64,000 bases of DNA from Tricholomella constricta (taxonomy: Eukaryota > Basidiomycota > Agaricomycetes > Agaricales > Lyophyllaceae). The notes below the pieces were generated by a model, which saw only the letters and a program-made list of their open reading frames with translations, was not told the origin of the DNA and searched no databases. The DNA lies in contig JAACJP010000016.1 of assembly GCA_013368375.1 (NCBI GenBank), positions 124,001 through 188,000 on the forward strand, in the 5' to 3' direction. A program made the position numbers and the translations under genes. Below, one piece after another: positions 9,709-21,583 of this stretch (positions are counted from its first letter, which is position 1; each line of letters begins with the position of its first letter).

Positions 9709-12700
9709 TTATGGGTCGGCATCTGTAGGGGGTGTAGCAGAGGAAGCGGTGGTAGTGGTGGTCTGACCCTTCACGGCGACCCACTTCTCCTTCTTCTCCT
9801 TCTCCTCCTTGCCCTCTTCCTTCTCAGCCTCGTCCTCTGAAGTCACGCTCTCCTCAGTGTCAGCGTCAACACCCGTGCTCTCAGACTCGGAACTCGACGA
9901 CGTGGACGACGATTCGGTGGTGGAGGAGTTATCGACTGTTGCTGCTGGGGTGGTTTCAGTAGGAGTTGTTTCAGCGGTTGTAGAAGAGTCACTCTTCGCC
10001 GCCTCCTTAGCCGCTGCCTCTTTCAGAAGCTGCTTTTTGGCCTTGGCGCGAGCATCTTTACGCTCGAGTTTCTGTGAGAATCAAATGAGGATGTCGAAAG
10101 AATACGTGCTGGAGAAGCAATCTCACCTCCTTTGCCTCCTTTTCCTCTTTCTTATGATGCGAAGATATCAGGCATTGCGGAAAGAAACGTGATCAAATGG
10201 AAGAAATACCTCTTTGGCCTCCTTTTCTTCCTTCTATGGAGCGCACGAACACCAGTCAGATAACATGTATGTGGAATGATGAAGGTTACAATTTACCTCC
10301 TTCTTCTCCTTCTCCTCAGCTTCCTTCTTCTCCTTGGCCTCGCGCTACATTGAGATTTTTTGTTAGAACTGCAGAGATGATGAAGAAAAACGAAAAAGAT
10401 GAAACCTCTGCTTTTTCCTTCTTCAGCTTCTCACGAGTTTCACGCTCCTGGATGATCCACTCGTCGACCTCCTCGACGCACTCACGTGGACGAGTCTTGT
10501 TCTTGAGGAGGTAGCCTTGAAGGCTCGCAACCTGGTGATCGGGAAACGATGTTTTCAATGGAAGAAACACTTGAAAAGAGTATGCCTAGACTCACACTCA
10601 ACTCGTCCTCAGGGATCGCTTCGGCGAAGCGCTTGGCAAGTTCTGAGATCTCTTCCTCAGTCAACAAAGGAATGGCATGAGCTGGCGCCTTGCGCTTGGG
10701 CAGGGGGAGGTTCTTTTGGGAAGCATCCTTAGCCGCAGCCGACACCACTGCGACAGCGGTTGCAGGCTTGAATGGGAAGAAGCACTTGAAGATGCCTTCC
10801 GCCTGCCACTTGGTCGCGTGTGTGAAATTTACCCAAACATCCATGCGGCCTGGCCGGGACAGCGCAGGGTCCAGACGCTCAATGTGGTTCGTCGTGGCAA
10901 ACAAAAGGCTATGCACATCATTAGCTTTGTTTTAATAAGGCAACCGAACGTGGGACTTACCGGCCTTCTGCGGCTGCAACTCCATCTAGACTGTTCAGTA
11001 ATCCGCTCAAACTCAAGGTAGATCCGTCAGTAGTCTCAGCAGTAGTGGTTGTGGTAGACGTTGAAGCGGTGGGCGCTCCGGTAGATGTCGCATCACGGCT
11101 GACAGAACGCGTAAACGCGGCGTCCAGATCTTCCAAAAGCAGAATACATCTGGGCGAAGATTTCTATCAGAATTGCACTCGCATGAAGTCATATGCCGGA
11201 CATACCTCGAAGGTACATGGCCCATTAATGTGGTTAATGTGTTATCACTCATTCTAGATATGAAATGGTTAATTGGATGAGTCAGTAGAGGCGGTATTGC
11301 TTACCCCTTAGATGAAAGGGAAACGACGTAAATGTCAAGACCCAATTCTCCGGCTAATGAATGAATGAGAGAAGTCTTGCCACTATAAACCGACATTAAG
11401 TCGCCATGTAACATGAATGAAACTTAAAGACACACCTGCCAGGGACACCGTGAAGTAGGTATCCTCTTCGGAACGGAATTCCTAGAGTAACGGTTGGTAT
11501 AACCTTCGGCAAGCCAGAGACGTAGATGACATACCTCGTTCTGCGTACCTAACAATAGATGTAAGCCATGGGGCGATGAAAATTAGCAACAGAAAACATA
11601 CCATTCCTCTGAGCAAAGGAAATCTTTGCAATCCGCCAAAAGCATGTCCTTCACACCAGGTTGAAGTACAATTGAGCTCATAGGTCTCTTTTGCCTGGCC
11701 CCATTCCATCGCCAGCAGCCGTAAGTGCTGTGATACGAAATCAGGTCGGTGACACCGGGCGTCAAGTTACAAGCACTTACGTATCAGCCAAGAATATGTG
11801 GACACGATGCTCCGCATCTTTCTCGTATTCTCGCTTAGCTTCAAGAACAAGCTTTTTGAGGATGTCATTGTTCCGTGCGACAACGCTAAGAAGATATACA
11901 CATTGAGCAAGTCCACTTAAACACCGACGATGACGGAAATACCTAATCTTAAGGGATGACCCATGGCCGTAATCGGGGTAGCGTTTCAAGCGCGTAATCT
12001 TCCGAACATTTTGTCAATCGGAATGTCCGGACACGTAGCACGAAAATACTCACCCTGAGCCAATGCCCACGGTAGTAAATGGTGTGGGTGGTGTCTAATG
12101 TCATGAAATGTTATTTTTGGGGAAATTCAATGTAACACAGAGTGCTCACCTAGGCTGGGCATGAATGCAACCTTGCGCTTGCGACGTCCGTGGACCAGAC
12201 CACCGTCATCTTCCTCTTCGTCCTCCTCCTCGAGATCGCCCGTAGTTGTCTGAGTTAGTCCATTACGTCCTGCTGAGCGCGTAGTGATTTCAAACTCCCT
12301 GCTACGACCCCATGCCGGTTGCTGAAAAATATTGCTCAGGAAATACAAGACAGAATGGCAACTTTGAAATACCTTCGCAAGCCAGTGCATCAACCTTGGG
12401 GTTATTGTGATAAATACAAGTGTACAAGGATAGATGGTGGACATGTGTGCAATGAAGCTTACCAGTCATAGGGGTAATCCTCTTGACTGAAATGTGCGGT
12501 CAGGAAAAAGGCTAGTGGGGTGATTCGGACCTATTAGCTGGAGGTGCCAACGATGTATAGAGAACAACGAACAATCTACAAAGCCGTTCCAAGCTGAAAC
12601 GGAGGCCCTGCGAGCTGTTTCTACGGTTCCGCCAATGACCACCAGTTTCTGAGTGGCGGTGAGTCATAGCGCATACCAGCCTTGGGGACATGGAACTTAC

Positions 12701-12766
12701 GAGGGTGTCCTGGATAGCGCCTGTGTTCATGCCAAGAGGGGACAGGATATTCTTGAGAGCGTCCAT
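9709..12766 (-). CDS. BCS1-type AAA ATPase with long charged C-terminal tail
   Basis: Homologue of the mitochondrial inner-membrane AAA protein Bcs1, which in yeast translocates the folded Rieske Fe-S protein for complex III. Read from the minus strand: start [20 protein letters not shown] (12766), a BCS1-specific domain ([17 protein letters not shown], later [15 protein letters not shown]), the AAA core with [15 protein letters not shown] (Walker A, split by an intron near 11390-11440), [12 protein letters not shown] (Walker B), [20 protein letters not shown] (sensor/arginine-finger region), and the short AAA C-lobe. The chain then continues into a Lys/Glu-rich coiled-coil-like segment and a Ser/Thr/Glu-rich acidic end, stop at 9709. 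Yeast Bcs1 stops soon after the AAA domain, so the tail is extra. Agaricomycetes often have several BCS1 paralogues; this may be one rather than the respiratory orthologue. Intron density is very high (about 15). Confidence 0.85.
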
Positions 12767-15700
12767 AGCGAAAAGTAGAGGGGGGAAGTACGGGGAAGGA
12801 TAAGAGGAGGGCAGGAATGATAGTCTGACGCGTTGGCCTTATATGGTTTTGATATAATGCCTCGTGTAAAGAAGACAGGGTAGCGCCATTGGTGGAACGA
12901 TTCCGCGGCATCTATCCCACTTCGGTGTAAATCCGATGATATTGAAATCAATGAGTCGTGCGATCACTGCCGTCCAAAAGTCAATAACAGTCATGTTAAC
13001 CCCCTCCACTTCCGAGGTTGCGTAGACCGATGACAGCCTCACTCGGAACCTAACGGGCTGCGTAGGGTTCAAAATTGTGCAACAAAAAGTCCCAGCGCAT
13101 CTGGTCGCCCGTCGGCTTTACGTTTCATCCTCCCACCATTCATCTGGACCGAACCTGAAGTGGCGTTGGCCGCCAACTTGGACCCTGATCTGCTGACGTG
13201 ATTAGACCTATTTCTAAAGGCGGTATCAAACTCACAGAGTTCTGCGGTCAACGAGAGTCACGCATAGGCGAAAGATGTCAAAGCACGCCGTATCGATACA
13301 TAAAGAGAAGCGTTGAAACTCGAGAATGGATGAGTTTAAACCGCGGCGAATAATTCGACTAAAATTTTATTTATCTCCAATCAATTGCGGCTGATATTTG
13401 TCTTCCCTAAACTCCGATATCCTCACGACCCTAATATTATCTTATGTCCAGGCCGTGCATGATGCACAACTGTACATTCAATCAATTTTTATATGGCGAG
13501 CGGCCTTGCAACGCTTGCCACTTGCTTTTCTGACATAGACAGGTACTCCCGATTTATGACGCCCCGATGCTGCTTGTTGACCATGCTCCTGGGAACCGGC
13601 AACGTAGACGTGGGGACGCGAGATTGCATCTCTTGGGGTAACTATATGTATATCTCGCCGACAAGGACGCGACGCTACCTGGAATCCAGGAATCCAGCTG
13701 GACTGATTTGATCATTTAGGAGCCTGTTAACGAGCATGTCTATTGACGTGTCAGAGACGACAACGTGTACGACTTTTCAGCATGGAACTCATTACCGACT
13801 CGCACAACGACCAGCCTCGGCCGAACCTACCACTGACAATTATCGCATTTGTTGCCTATCCAGGGCTTTGATTGTCTGCTCATATCGGTCCGCGTGTTGC
13901 CAAGAAACAGCGTGTTCAGCATCGAGGAGGACGAATCATCGTGATATATAGCTTGTCAAGGGCCTCGTCGGATCATTAGGCCTCCCCACGATTTCTACCA
14001 CCATGGGGTTATGCCACCGCATGTCACACTTCGTAATGTATTGATTGTTGTAGTTCTTTTCCGTGAAGGACAACAGCAAAACTGACCAAAATAGCGCATG
14101 GCTATGTGTGTTTATTATATTCTCACAATGGATCAATCAATTCAACGTCTATCTTTCATGGGAGATTGTGATACAGGGTTATCGAAGGATCACTGGAATG
14201 GAAACGCAAACTGTGGCGCAGCCGCAGTCTGAGGACCACAACTGTCACCTTACACAGCCGTGCGCAGCGTTCCTAAGCAAAGCCAGAAAGGGGTACAACC
14301 CAGAGGGGTAAGACAAAGGAGAATCGGACCGCCCCCATCTTGCCCTATGCCCCCTCCCTGCTTAAAAAGAACCTTCGAAAGCACCGAGTCTGCCGGAGCA
14401 CAGGACGCGTGGCTGGCAACGTGCTCAGCATCCTGTGCACACCCCATCCCAAGACGGTATCTTGCTGTATTTTTGACTCGACTTCGATGCTGCGCGTAGT
14501 CATACCCAAATCTCGCTGAATGTCAAAGGAAGTACGGAGCCGACCAGATCTGCGATGTTATGTCCAGAACAAGCAGGAGGACCTCGAAATTCTGGTGACA
14601 AGATCTGGTGGTAATCTTGATTCTTGGGCGCCTATAATCAGGGGGTCAAAATTGAGGGCCAACATTCTGCATATTGATGTTTTCGAAGCAACATCAGGAC
14701 CTCGACCTTCGACCTTCGAAATCATCTCAATGCACCATTTTCGGCGCGTCGTAGATCGTGTGCAGAAGATAAACAAAAGGGGTTAGAGACGCATCTGCGT
14801 CGATGCGTGTAGACATTACGGGTGTAAAGCAGGATCCCAGGTCAGAAGTCGATTGCGATTGCCTTGTGCCGGTTGAGGTTGTTTTAGTGGGTCCAGTGCT
14901 AGATTCGACTTGCATGTAGGCGCATTGGCTGAAAGAAGGCATTAGCAGCTATACAACGTGGTGAGCCTCATACTCTCTGCCTGCGTTTGCCCTTGTCAAG
15001 CGTTGCGGCGAGCACATCCCGCAGAACTGATCCTTTTCGTACATTACGTCCCTTCTGGAGGCCCGTGGTTTATCGGGCCGCGCTCATCACTTGGAGTGGG
15101 ATCGCAGTCCTATAATTAATATTTCACGACATTGCAGAATTAAATGAAATGCTATCACTCACGGCGTCGACGTCAATACGGATATGAGTTGACGCGGCTC
15201 CACGGCGTCCTCTGAATCCTTACTTTCTGCGGAGGAAACGGTCCGCGTCAGTGGAGAAGTAAGGCCAAAGTAGCGGGTCTGTGTGGGATACATGAACGGC
15301 TATTCGGGCTACGAAGTGTCAATGTGAAGAAGGCGTCAATAAATGAATGTAATACACAAAAGGGTGGCGTATCTCGTGGTGCAGTAGAGGCCTTGAAGGA
15401 GAAACCTCGGGCCGCTCACCAGAACAACGTGACACACACACCTGGCGGGGCAGATGGCAATGCCAGCCCGAGTTAGGCGGTCGGGAAGACAAACAGAGTC
15501 CTGGATTTGCCGGGGGGGAAAAGAGACACGACTGTGACTGTGTGCATGGTCAACGCCCCAGAAGTACGGCCAATCAAATCAAGAGACGGAAAGTGATCAT
15601 ATGAAATGCCGTGGAGCAGGGGGATTGAGGTACAATAGAGAACAGCAGCGCTCATGAGACAAAAAGCTGATTGGAATGGCCCCACGATTTTTCAGAGTCC

Positions 15701-16660
15701 AGGTGTCAGGCGAATCGAATTTCCCCGAGACCGAGCTCTCACCGACGGTCGGATGAAACGGCTATACGGAATTGGAGGAACCTTGAGCGCCCCTCCGACT
15801 GCGGCCAGACCAGAGTTGACACCCGTGAACTAGCATCACTCCGTTACCCATATCCCGGATCATGGAGGAAAGGACACGGAATTTTCGTATCATCTGACTA
15901 GTAGGCGGTGGCAAGGAGCAAAGGGAGACGGACATAAGCCTTGTCGCCAGGCGTCGGGATCCTCTCCAGCGTTCGCGAGACTGCTAGCACATAGAACGGG
16001 GGTAAATATGGGAGTCAGCTGCCGGGCTCACCGTGGTCCCGTTTTGCAAAGGTCCATGTGGGAAAAGATTCATTTGCCGGACAACACACGCAAAGGGCTT
16101 AATTTTAATGTTCGGTAGTATTGTGGTGAAGACAGATTACCAAAGGGTCAGACGCAGCGAGAGATCTGCGACGACTGAAATTGTCAGGAAGGAAATGGAG
16201 CTGATTATTGACCAGGTTTGGATGATGAAACAGCCTGCACAAGTTCAATGGCAAAAAGTCACACTGAGGTACGACGACGCTCATGGTGCTAGAAGCCAAG
16301 TATCACAGCGCTTTGTAAGGGCGCCCACAAGTGTAGAAGCGCAGTAGACCCACCCAGGAACAAGAAAAGATCCTTCGAAGACTTTCTTGACAACGAAACA
16401 AAAAGGAACCTGAAGAGACATCGAGGGACCCAGTGTTTTTGGCAAAGGCTTGAGGTTCTTGAGCGGAAGGATCCGAGAATAGATTTATTTAACCACGATC
16501 TCCTTGTTCGCCGAGATAAAGCAATCAGAATAGCTGAATTAAAACGGTGTTAGAAATACATCGGGTCATAAAGTCATCTATCGAATATGTCAGTGGTTTC
16601 GCCTCGAACAAAGGGAGTGGAGTCTCGTGCCTAAGGGGGTTTTGTGGAGGGGGGATGCCA
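12767..16660. other. 3.9 kb gene-poor stretch
   Basis: No gene with family resemblance or convincing splice-linked frames was found on either strand. Short open frames (60-105 codons) overlap one another and lack composition bias. A direct doublet of CGACCTT occurs near 14701-14715. The sequence may contain old transposon debris, but no transposase, terminal repeat or RNA gene was recognised. Confidence 0.4.
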
Positions 16661-17471
16661 TTAATCCCTCCGCAGAAGCGTGCCCAACTCCACCTCATCC
16701 ACAGCTTGGTCCTCTTGTACAGGGACGACACTCAAGCCCTCTGACATTTCCCTCTTGACGCATAACTGCTCAGCCATGACCACAGTCAATATGGATCCTC
16801 CAACCATTACAAGCCAGAAGAAGCCAGAAGTCGGTATTGAGGCGGAGTAGTAGCTCGTCAACACAAGGTGGTTAAAAACCAGCGTCAGTGCAAAGTCGAG
16901 GATGAGGCGTGGCCGGCGGATGAGGGCATACAAATAATAGATGCTGCAGTGTTGTTCCATGATCAGTGGTCGTAAGTAAGGCAGAAGTACCAGACCGTAC
17001 TCAGCAGAGCATGCCATGAGCCAGCACAGCGCAATTATCCAACCACGCATGGGATCTGCCTGCCCGTCCCATCGATCCTCCTGCGACCCATATCCGATTC
17101 TCTTTCCTCCACTCCATGCCCAGGAATAAGCGCCCCAACGGTCACCATGGATTCCCCGCACTGTCGGGCGGCCCGCCATTTCGCGCCAGTCCATGATCAT
17201 TCCTGCTCAGATACTGAGTGACGTTGATAAAACAGAATTGAGCTGCTCACCAATACTGGCTGCTCCTCCCTCGTAACTCAGTGATGTCGTTTCGGCAAAG
17301 AAACTCAGGAGCGGTGGAACCAATATTGACAACGTCAGATAATGAAGAGTTTGAATGGATACAATCTATAGAGGGATGTTTGAGCATTAGCAAATTCGTG
17401 AGGCTGGACTTTATCCGTACCTGAGAAATAAGAAGTATAGGGTCCCAATTGGTATTCCGTTTCGGCGCCAT
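16661..17471 (-). CDS. SYS1: Golgi integral membrane protein SYS1 homologue
   Basis: Sys1 is a Golgi membrane protein that recruits the Arl3/ARFRP1 GTPase and so supports Golgi-endosome trafficking. Three exons: 17421-17471 (MAPKRNTNWDPILLISQ), 17251-17365 and 16661-17202. The core contains the family segment RRPRLILDFALTLVFNHLV followed by a polar SYY..SIPTSGFFW stretch and another membrane span (LVMVGGSILTVVMAEQLCVK). Four hydrophobic spans are visible. The C-terminus is a short acidic tail. A polar, Gly/Trp-rich loop between spans 1 and 2 (WREMAGRPTVRGIHGDRWGA and on) is somewhat longer than in yeast. The start is fixed by the DPILLISQ signature near the N-terminus of family members. It is divergent from the dipeptidyl peptidase gene. 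Confidence 0.85.
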
Positions 17472-17719
17472 GACGGCGCTTCCGTGCAGAGAGTCTTACA
17501 CAGCGATATCCCTGGCAGCGCCAACCGCGGCAAGCAGCGTTGGTGGACTCGGACCGTGGTGGTCGTGAGCAGTGAGAACAATGATTATAGGGTTAGGGTT
17601 CCCTTGACATATGGGCCGAATAACGGAACTATTTGGCAATCCCGTCACGGATGCACGCGCCTGTCAACCGTCAACGAGCACCCAAGTAATTCAAGAGTGC
17701 TCGGTTGATACCAACCACC
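17472..17719. promoter_or_regulatory. Shared divergent promoter of SYS1 and the dipeptidyl peptidase
   Basis: Only 248 bases separate the two start codons, so both promoters must lie here or overlap. No TATA box is obvious. A TAGGGTTAGGGTT motif near 17588 resembles a two-copy telomere-type repeat, which can serve as a binding site for Myb/Tbf1-like factors; that role is inference. Confidence 0.4.
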
Positions 17720-20700
17720 ATGCCCAGCTTACCATACCAGCGGCTTCCCGATGATGGAGGAGGCCATATATCAACGGAAAGGAGCTCGGCACATACTGAC
17801 AGGGACCTGGCGCTTGGGAGACCCGAAACGTACTATGGGGAAGGCCCCTTTGATCCACCGAGCTCGGACGAGGAGGACGACAACGACCATGAGAGGGGCT
17901 CACTTCTAGAGAAGCATGCGGGCCCGTCTACACCTGGCCTCGCAGAACTCGGCGATCGGTTTCCTTCTGGCTCGGGTCTAAGGAACGATACTGATGATAC
18001 TGACTTGAAGAAGGTGAGCTGTCGTTCGAGTCCAACCTAGTCCTTCTCTACCGTGCTATGATTCTGGCGGATGGAAACATGGGTTATGGCTTATAGTTAT
18101 TCTTCTTCAGCGACCATCGTCATTTCGGTTCTTCGCCATCGTTCTTGCTCTGCTTCTGTTACTGTCTGCAGCTGTTGGAATATGGGCTGCGCGGTCGTAC
18201 CGAGGTGTTGCGCAACATGGGCCAGGCACAAAAAAGCTCACCATGGATCACATATTCAATGGAACGTTCGCTCCGGAGAAGAAGGCCGTTAATTGGGTGC
18301 CAGAAGGTATATTCGCGCGTTTCTACCACTGGCAAAATAACAAAATCCTCCCCCGTAGCCGGTGATGGCGTGTTCTCACTTTTCGAGAACGGCGACCTGA
18401 AATTGGTGGATCTCAAAACGAACACTACAAAGGTCCTGGTATCGTCGAAGGATATCAAAGATGTGAGCCCCTTTACGCAAGTCTAGCAATCTCCAAGTTG
18501 GTTTAGACGCTGCATCAGGAATATGGTCAACGCCTCATCTGGTTCGCTTGGGATCTATCTCCTGATCTGAAATACATTCTTTTAAAAACACATTATCGCA
18601 AAGTACGTCTCATTCATCCAACCCGTCAAATCTCCAGTTTTCTTATTTCCCTCAAAAATAGCAATGGCGATGGTCAACATTTGGAAACTACTACGTCCAC
18701 AACATAGGGGAGAAGACGACACATCCTATTATACCCCCAACCAACCCATCTCGCACCGCTTATGCCACCTGGGCGCCAACAGGGCAGTCCATAGCATACG
18801 TCACTGACAACGACCTCTACATCCTCACCTCCCCCTCGTAAGTTCCGCCACCTTCCAACTTCTAATCCATCCACCACCAAGCTAATCTAAATCCGGCTCT
18901 AGCGCCTCCCCAATCCGGGTCACCTCCTCCGGCAACGCCTCCCTCTTCCACGGCGTCCCAGACTGGGTCTACGAAGAAGAGATCTTCTCCTCCGACTCCG
19001 CTTTGTGGTGGTCCCCCGACGCCAAGAAGCTCGCATTCCTCGTGTTCGACGAGACCGCGGTCGACGAGTACAATTTCCCCATATACAACCCTACGGAGGA
19101 CAGCTACGCCGTGGTGCCTTACACCTCGGACGTGGTCATGAAGTACCCAAAGCCCGGGTACAACAACCCCCTCGTGTCCGTGCGCGTCTTTGACCTTGCG
19201 CGGCACTCACAGGACGCGGGGGCGGGCGGGGGCATGGATTTCCCTGCGAGTGAGAACACGCTGGAGCTGGAGTGGCCGGGGCGCCATAAGCTGGAGGATA
19301 GCGTGATACTGGAGGTCGCGTGGGTGGGCGACGCGGCGCTTATTGTGAAGGAGGTCAACCGCAATGCGGACGACGGGCACGTCGTATTGTTTGACCTGGA
19401 GGCTGCCCCTGATGCGCGGACGCGGGCGCGCGGGGAGGTCGTGCGGCGGCTTGGGCGGCAGGGTGAGCAGGGCGATAGCGGGTGGATCGATAACGTGAGC
19501 AGATTGGAAAACACTTCTTCTCAAGTGATTGAGGGTGGGACATTGACTCCGCGTGCGTTGGGGTTATTTAGGAACAAAATATCCACAGGCTGCCGGCGAG
19601 CCTGAGTGTGGGCGGGGTGGGGGCGTACCTCGATGTCGTGCCCACGCCTGAGGGGTACAACCACATTGCGCTGTTCAGCCCCGCCAGCTCTGGGAAACCC
19701 CACTTCCTCACCAGCGGGAAATGGGAGGTCACGAACGGGATCAAAGGCATCGATCTCAAGAAGGGCCTTGTGTGCGTCATCTTTTCCAATTTCTTCTTTA
19801 TTTTTGATGGTACGATTGTGGATGTTTACTGGTTACTGGAATGGGGGGCGTAGGTACTTTGAGGCGGCGAACCCGTCCTCGATCGAACGGCACGTGTACT
19901 CGACGCCGCTGCCCAAGGACGTGCCGTTCCAGGCGGTGGAACCGACAGCGCTGACGGACGTGACGAAGCCGGCGTACTACTCGACAAGCTTCTCGCCTGG
20001 AGCTGGGTTCTACGTGCTGGATTACCAGGGCCCGACCATCCCCTGGCAGAAGATCGTGCAGGTCGGCAATTCGAGTAGGTTTCTTTTTTTGTTTTTTCAC
20101 CCCTGGTCTCGGAGGGATTGTTTTGACGTGGCTGCTGATAGGCTTTGAGCATATTTTGACGAAGAATGAATGGCTGACGAATGTGACGATGGAGTACGAG
20201 GCGCCTACCGTCTCGCGGTCCACGATTATGAGTGACGGCTACGGTGTGTCCGACACTCCCTACATGATTTAATGCTCTGAAGCGTGAATACAGAGCTGAA
20301 CGTGCAAGAACTACGCCCGCCGCGCATGGACGACTCTGGACGTGTCAAGTACCCTGTCCTCTTCCGCGTGTAGGTATCCCCTCGCACTCGAAACACGTCC
20401 AGCTGACGCTTATCCCCGCACTAGCTACGGCGGCCCACAAAGCCAGCTGGTGGACCTCAAGTTCGCGCGTACATGGCACGACTACATCGCGTGCGGGCTG
20501 TCATACATCGTCGTGACCGTTGACGGGCGAGGGACGGGGTACAAGGGCCGCAGTCTGAGAAACCCCGTGAAGGACAACCTTGGGTTCTATGAGACGATCG
20601 ACCAGATCAATGCCGCGAAGTGAGTGAGGGGTCGCAGCCGTGTGATGTGACTCTGAGCTGTACGGGTTGTGCTGCTATTAATAGGATCTGGGCGGCAAAA

Positions 20701-21426
20701 GAGTATGTGGACCGGAAACGAATTGGAATATGGGGCTGGGTATGTTCTGTGGTTATAATGTGCTGTGCTTGAATTGCTGATGGGCGTAGTCTTATGGCGG
20801 GTTCATGGCGTCCAAGATCGTTGAAGCTACGGCGGGGGTGCATTCGCTGGCTATGGCAGTGGCGGTACGTGGCATGTGCTGGGATTTGTTATCCATGAAC
20901 GGGGGCTAAATTGTGATCTTGGCCGGACCGCTTCCCACAGCCTGTGACCAGCTGGCGTCTGTATGGTGAGCACATGCCGCAATCGTCCATCATGGAGCGA
21001 CTGACAGACGGGCGTGGGCCATTCTAGACTCGATATACACGGAACGATATATGAACCTGCCGCAGTTGAACCCGGGCGGGTACGTGAACGCGTCGATCTC
21101 GAACGTGACAGGGTTCCACGACGTGGACTATCTGCTGGCGCACGGGAGCGGGGACGATAACGTGCATTACGCGAACTCGGCGCATCTGCTGGATATGTTC
21201 ACCAAGGCCCAGGTCCGGAATTTCAGATTTAGGATGTTCACTGATAGGTGGGTGTTGTGGTTGGTTGCTATTCCGACCGAATGGATGGTGATTGGTTGGT
21301 TGCCACTGTTCGGTTTACAGCGACCACTCGATCACGCGACGGGGCGCGAACCGGGAGGTGTACCAGTTTATGACGGATTTTGTGGTGGAGAAATGGGGTA
21401 AGGGCGGGCGGCGCCGGGGATGGTAG
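17720..21426 (+). CDS. Dipeptidyl aminopeptidase, type II membrane serine protease (S9B; Ste13/Dap2/DPP4-like)
   Basis: Removes X-Pro or X-Ala dipeptides from peptide N-termini. Yeast relatives act in the late Golgi (Ste13, pheromone processing) or vacuole (Dap2). The start MPSLPYQRLPDD is followed by an acidic cytosolic tail, then a single membrane anchor (FFAIVLALLLLLSAAVGIW) near residue 120. The beta-propeller carries the substrate N-terminus motif PDWVYEEEIF with its Glu pair (about 18958-18985). The alpha/beta-hydrolase domain has the nucleophile in GWSYGGFMASKI (split by an intron, about 20735-20815), the Asp in HGSGDDNVHY (about 21140) and the His in TDSDHSITRG (split by an intron, about 21240-21345). 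All triad residues are present. The chain ends KGGRRRGW at 21426. About twelve introns. Confidence 0.92.
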
Positions 21427-21583
21427 AGATAGGATTGGATAGGACAAAAGACTTGGGATTGGATACCATCTAGAGCGGGGCCCAGACTTTGTGATTGAAA
21501 GTCCGGGGCTAGACCCGTGAACGAGTGCCGGGGTCGATAAATATGCTGAGGACTTGTAATCTGGGGATGGCTGGAATGTCTCA

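Noticed and set aside
9809..10192. Plus-strand open frame with Ser/Val/Leu-rich sequence
   Set aside because: Opposite strand of the acidic Ser/Thr tail of the BCS1-like protein.
12900..16500. Several 60-100 codon open frames
   Set aside because: None shows domain similarity, consistent splice partners or codon bias; treated as non-coding.
17588..17602. Interstitial telomere repeat
   Set aside because: Only two TTAGGG-like units; too short to indicate a telomere fusion, noted only as a possible factor site.
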